From Acanthacorydalis orientalis (lineage: Eukaryota; Arthropoda; Insecta; Megaloptera; Corydalidae): DNA of 64,000 bases. Position numbers and translations under genes: made by a program. The DNA is taken from assembly GCA_034766995.1 (NCBI GenBank), contig CM068317.1:14780255-14844254 (forward strand), in the 5' to 3' direction. Shown piece by piece: positions 61,333 through 64,000 of the stretch (within the stretch, counting starts at the first letter, position 1; each line of letters opens with the position of its first letter). The notes below the pieces were generated by a model. It was not told where the DNA came from, did no database searches, and saw only the letters and a program-made list of their open reading frames with translations.

Positions 61333-62627
61333 CGAGGGTGGTCCCAGAAGTGTCCGGCCTGACCTATAGATGGCGGTAGTTGTTTGAAAAATATCACTGT
61401 ATTAGAAAGTACAAAATCTATAAAGCATATGTTTCAAGTTTGAGGACGCCACGTTGTTTAGTATTTGTTTGGCAGCCATCAATAGTGAACGTTTTCAGTG
61501 AATTTGTGAAAATGGAGAAAACTGGTCATCGTTACGTGATACAATACTTTTATTTGAAAGGCCTCAGCCCAACCAATATAAAAGCTGAACTGGATTTTAC
61601 TCTGGGTGAGTCTGCTCCTTCGTTTACAACAGTGAAATATTGGGTAGTAGAGTTTAAATGAGGCCGTACGAGCTGCCAAGACGAGCATCGCAGTGGTCGA
61701 CCAAATGAGGTGACGACTCCAGAAATGGTGAAGAAAACCCACAAAGCGGTACTGGATGATCGTCAACTAAAAGTGCGCGAGCTAACAGACATAGTAGGCA
61801 TTTCAAAAAGTGCGTTACATCGTATATTATCTGAAAATTTGGACATGAGAACGCTGTGTGCACGATGGGTGCCGCGTTTGCTCACACTCGAGCAAAAACA
61901 GTGTCGTGAAGATGTTTCAATTGAGTGTTTAGCGAAGTTTCACAGCAACAAAGCAGAATTTTTGCGCCGTTTTATAACCATGGGTGAAACATGGGTCCAT
62001 CACTTCACACCCGAGACAAAAGAATAATCAAAACAATGGACTGAAAAGGGAGAACCGGCTCCAAAGAAGGCGAAGACCGTTTCATCTGCAGGCAAGGTCA
62101 TGGCGTCGGTTTTTTGGGATGCGCATGGGATAATTTTCATTGACTATCTTGAAAAAGGAAAAACTATCAACGGCGAGTATTATGCGAACTTATTGCAACG
62201 TTTGAGCGAAGAAATCAAGCAAAAACAGCCGCATTTGGCTAAGAAGAAAGTGTTGTTTCATCAAGACAATGGACCAACTCACAAATCCGTTATTGCAATG
62301 GCCAAAATTAATGAATTAAAGTTTGAATTGCTACCTCATGCACCCTATTCGCCAGATGTAGTCCCCTCGGATTATTTTCTGTTCCCAAACTTGAAAAAAT
62401 GGCTCAGTGGTCAAAGATTTCCCAACGATGAAGAAGTGATGTCGGCAATTAATGGGTATTTTGAGGAGCAAGACAGTTCTTATTATAAAAAGGGTATCGA
62501 ACTTATTGAACATCGCTGGGAAAAGTGTATAGAACTGAAAATAGATTATGTTGAAAAATAAATATATTTTTTTACCAAAATTTTTGTGTTTTCTTTGTTG
62601 GGTCGGGTACTTCTGGGACCACCCTCG
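61333..62627 (+). mobile_element. Near-complete mariner with TA duplication
   Basis: Inverted ends CGAGGGTGGTCCCAGAAGTG (left) and, on the minus strand, CGAGGGTGGTCCCAGAAGTA (right), flanked by TA at 61331-61332 and 62628-62629. At 1295 bp, it is the normal length. It is the youngest-looking DNA transposon in the window. Confidence 0.95.
61512..62561 (+). pseudogene. Mariner transposase, 349 codons, two stops and lost catalytic Asp
   Basis: The whole gene lies in one frame from ATG 61512 to TAA 62559-62561 without any frameshift. Blocks: FYLKGLSPTNIKAELDFTLG (DNA-binding), a TGA at 61659-61661 where the family has Arg before GRTS, DDRQLKVRELTDIVGISKSA, RTLCARWVPRLLTLEQKQ, then FITMGETWVHH, in which codon 158 reads Gly instead of the first catalytic Asp. 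A TAA at 62025-62027 replaces Gln in KEQSKQW. VMASVFWDAHGIIFIDYLEK follows, HQDN has Asp 252 and PSDYF has Asp 287, keeping the DD34D spacing. The end is CIELKIDYVEK. All three defects are point changes. The mariner subfamily is irritans-like. Confidence 0.95.
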
Positions 62628-62920
62628 TACAGCAACGAATTGTAACGAGTAACGCACGAAGTGTGTCGAGTGTCAACTTTGAGTGGGGGAAAACAAATGA
62701 AATATTCAACCGTGCTTTGATACCAAGTCAATCAGTATATTGTTTATTTTGAGAATTTCAAATAATAGTTTAAGCAATTAATAAATTTATTTTTATATTA
62801 ATGTTTTTATTTTATAGTTTTGTAATATATGCAAAAAAAATGTATGTTAAAATTTAAATCGGATTTTCACAAATATAAACTATACCCTTTTTTCTGCAGC
62901 TCTATATATTTAATTATAAA
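62628..62920. other. Unassigned stretch
   Basis: No known motif. A pyrimidine-rich acceptor-like TTTTTTCTGCAG lies at about 62888-62899. Confidence 0.4.
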
Positions 62921-63037
62921 AATGTTCAGTATGGATGAAAGATTTGATAGTGACGAAGAACTTTTAAACCTTTTAGAAGATAATGATGGTGACGAATTGT
63001 GTGAGAAAAAAGTTGTAAAATGTTTAAATTGCAAATA
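62921..63037 (+). CDS. Small acidic ORF, 38 codons, unknown
   Basis: ATG at 62921 (MFSMDERFDSDEELLNLLED) to TAA at 63035-63037. It is strongly acidic and ends KCLNCK. A good splice-acceptor-like sequence is just upstream. Acidic N-termini like this occur in piggyBac-derived transposases, and also in host proteins. Nothing confirms either. It could equally be a chance ORF. Confidence 0.2.
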
Positions 63038-63039
63038 AT

Positions 63040-63620
63040 TGTATTTTGTTTCGTTCTTTTACATTCTGTTCTGTTAGTTATTTGTATATTTGTTAAATTA
63101 GACATGTTCATTTTATGAACTTAAATATTTTATGTACTTACAGTATAATACTGTCATATTTATACCTTTTGAATGTACGTGTTAATGTTAACTAGAAATT
63201 TTAAATACAATAATATTAAATTCAATACGAAATCTAATTGCCTATAACCGTAATATGTTATTACTATTTACTAAGAATCATATAAAAACCCGCCATAGAA
63301 ATATGTATTCTGATTAATTTTATTTGTGTTATTCTAATTATGATTTTCTGAGAACAGAGGATATATAATTTCAGTTATGAAGAGGTCTGCCCCCAGACAA
63401 ATACTTTAATATTTCATACGCTTAATTTTAAAAGTACTAACAAGGAGAGGGAGTCAACGTGGGGAACCCGAATCGCTCGAGGATTGGTGGGTTGGAAGGT
63501 AGTGACACCTAGTTTATGTTCCCTTAACTCTGATGTATTTTTGGGCCTCTTGGGAAAAAAAGAGCTCAAAGTCTCAAGACAACACATGAGTACCCTGTCA
63601 TTTGTCTCTCTGCAACTACA
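63040..63620. other. Unassigned stretch
   Basis: The part from about 63440 is less AT-rich and leads into the tRNA-like sequence; it could be the body of the same repeat. Confidence 0.35.
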
Positions 63621-63625
63621 TGAAA

Positions 63626-63700
63626 TGAACGCGTTGCGTAGTTGGTTAGGTAAGGCGGTCGAACCGCTGAAGGACTCGGGTTCAGTTCTTCTTTTTGGAT
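63626..63700 (+). repeat. tRNA-like sequence / tRNA-derived SINE candidate
   Basis: TTGCGTAGTTGG (63634-63645) fits the pol III A box at about 11 of 12 positions, and GGTTCAGTTCT (63680-63690) fits the B box at about 10 of 11. They are spaced as in a tRNA, with a T-run downstream. GCGG/CCGC between them can pair but the loop is too short for an anticodon arm, and the T stem does not pair. It is therefore not a functional tRNA; a SINE head or tRNA relic is more likely. Confidence 0.45.
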
Positions 63701-64000
63701 TTTTTTATAATGTAATTGTTATAAGAATTTCTTTCTTCAATACTTTCTTTTTCAACAGTATCACCTAAAAATGTTTCGACGTTAATTTTCTTACTTTTTA
63801 TCATTTAAAAACACATGTCTATTTTTATATTCGTAAGAGAACACTGAAATAAATTGACTGCAGCTACGCAAATTTGAAATAAGAATGATGATCACAGTGG
63901 AAAAGATTTCGGAGCAAAGTTCTAAAGAACTTCCTGTCTCTTCTGTGTGAAAGTAGATTCGGTATACAACGTCATGCTGCTGCATATTTCGCAAGAAAAA
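63701..64000. other. AT-rich stretch, nothing recognised
   Basis: No feature seen. Confidence 0.4.

Noticed and set aside
63626..63700. A functional tRNA gene
   Set aside because: The anticodon arm and T stem do not fold properly and no 7-bp acceptor stem could be found.

Overview
The window looks like repeat-rich, AT-rich nuclear DNA from an insect. It has no operons, dense ORFs or bacterial signals. It carries dozens of long (TA)n microsatellites and relics of nearly every Class II transposon superfamily known from insects (mariner, Tc1, pogo/Tigger, piggyBac, hAT, possible PIF/Harbinger MITEs and Helitron), plus one RTE-type LINE. The mix of cecropia-, mori- and irritans-like mariners would suit an ant or other hymenopteran, but the sequence alone cannot prove that. 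All identifications were made by reading translations and termini by eye; no search was run.

Layout. 0-10 kb: two antisense Tc1-like relics, an antisense mariner, a short hAT-like relic and several (TA)n tracts. 10.0-10.5 kb: a CpG-rich segment that is the best candidate for a host-gene exon. 10.9-15.2 kb: a cluster of non-autonomous elements (two large inverted-repeat elements, two MITEs with TAA duplications, a TTAA-flanked MITE, a Tigger-like relic). 15.4-24.3 kb: a cecropia-type mariner derivative, an internally deleted piggyBac-like element, a Helitron fragment and two more mariners. 25.1-29.4 kb: an antisense RTE LINE with an apparently uninterrupted 989-residue ORF, lying between two very large (TA)n tracts. 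30-46 kb: mariner and Tc1 relics, including two head-to-tail mariners and a Tc1-like element enlarged by later insertions and microsatellite growth. 46.7-52.1 kb: two piggyBac-like relics, a hAT element with a near-perfect 8-bp duplication and a nested hAT-like MITE, and a pogo-like MITE. 52.6-64 kb: mori- and cecropia-type mariners, a chimeric mariner, a piggyBac-like relic split by a MITE, a mariner broken mainly by two stop codons, and a possible tRNA-like sequence.

The main cross-cutting pattern is that elements using a TA target site repeatedly sit inside (TA)n arrays, with the array on both sides. A second pattern is that piggyBac-like ends repeatedly carry a short GC-containing hairpin close to the TTAA. 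Apart from the LINE, every recognisable transposase has stops, frameshifts, internal deletions or a lost catalytic residue, so the window is mostly an archive of dead elements.
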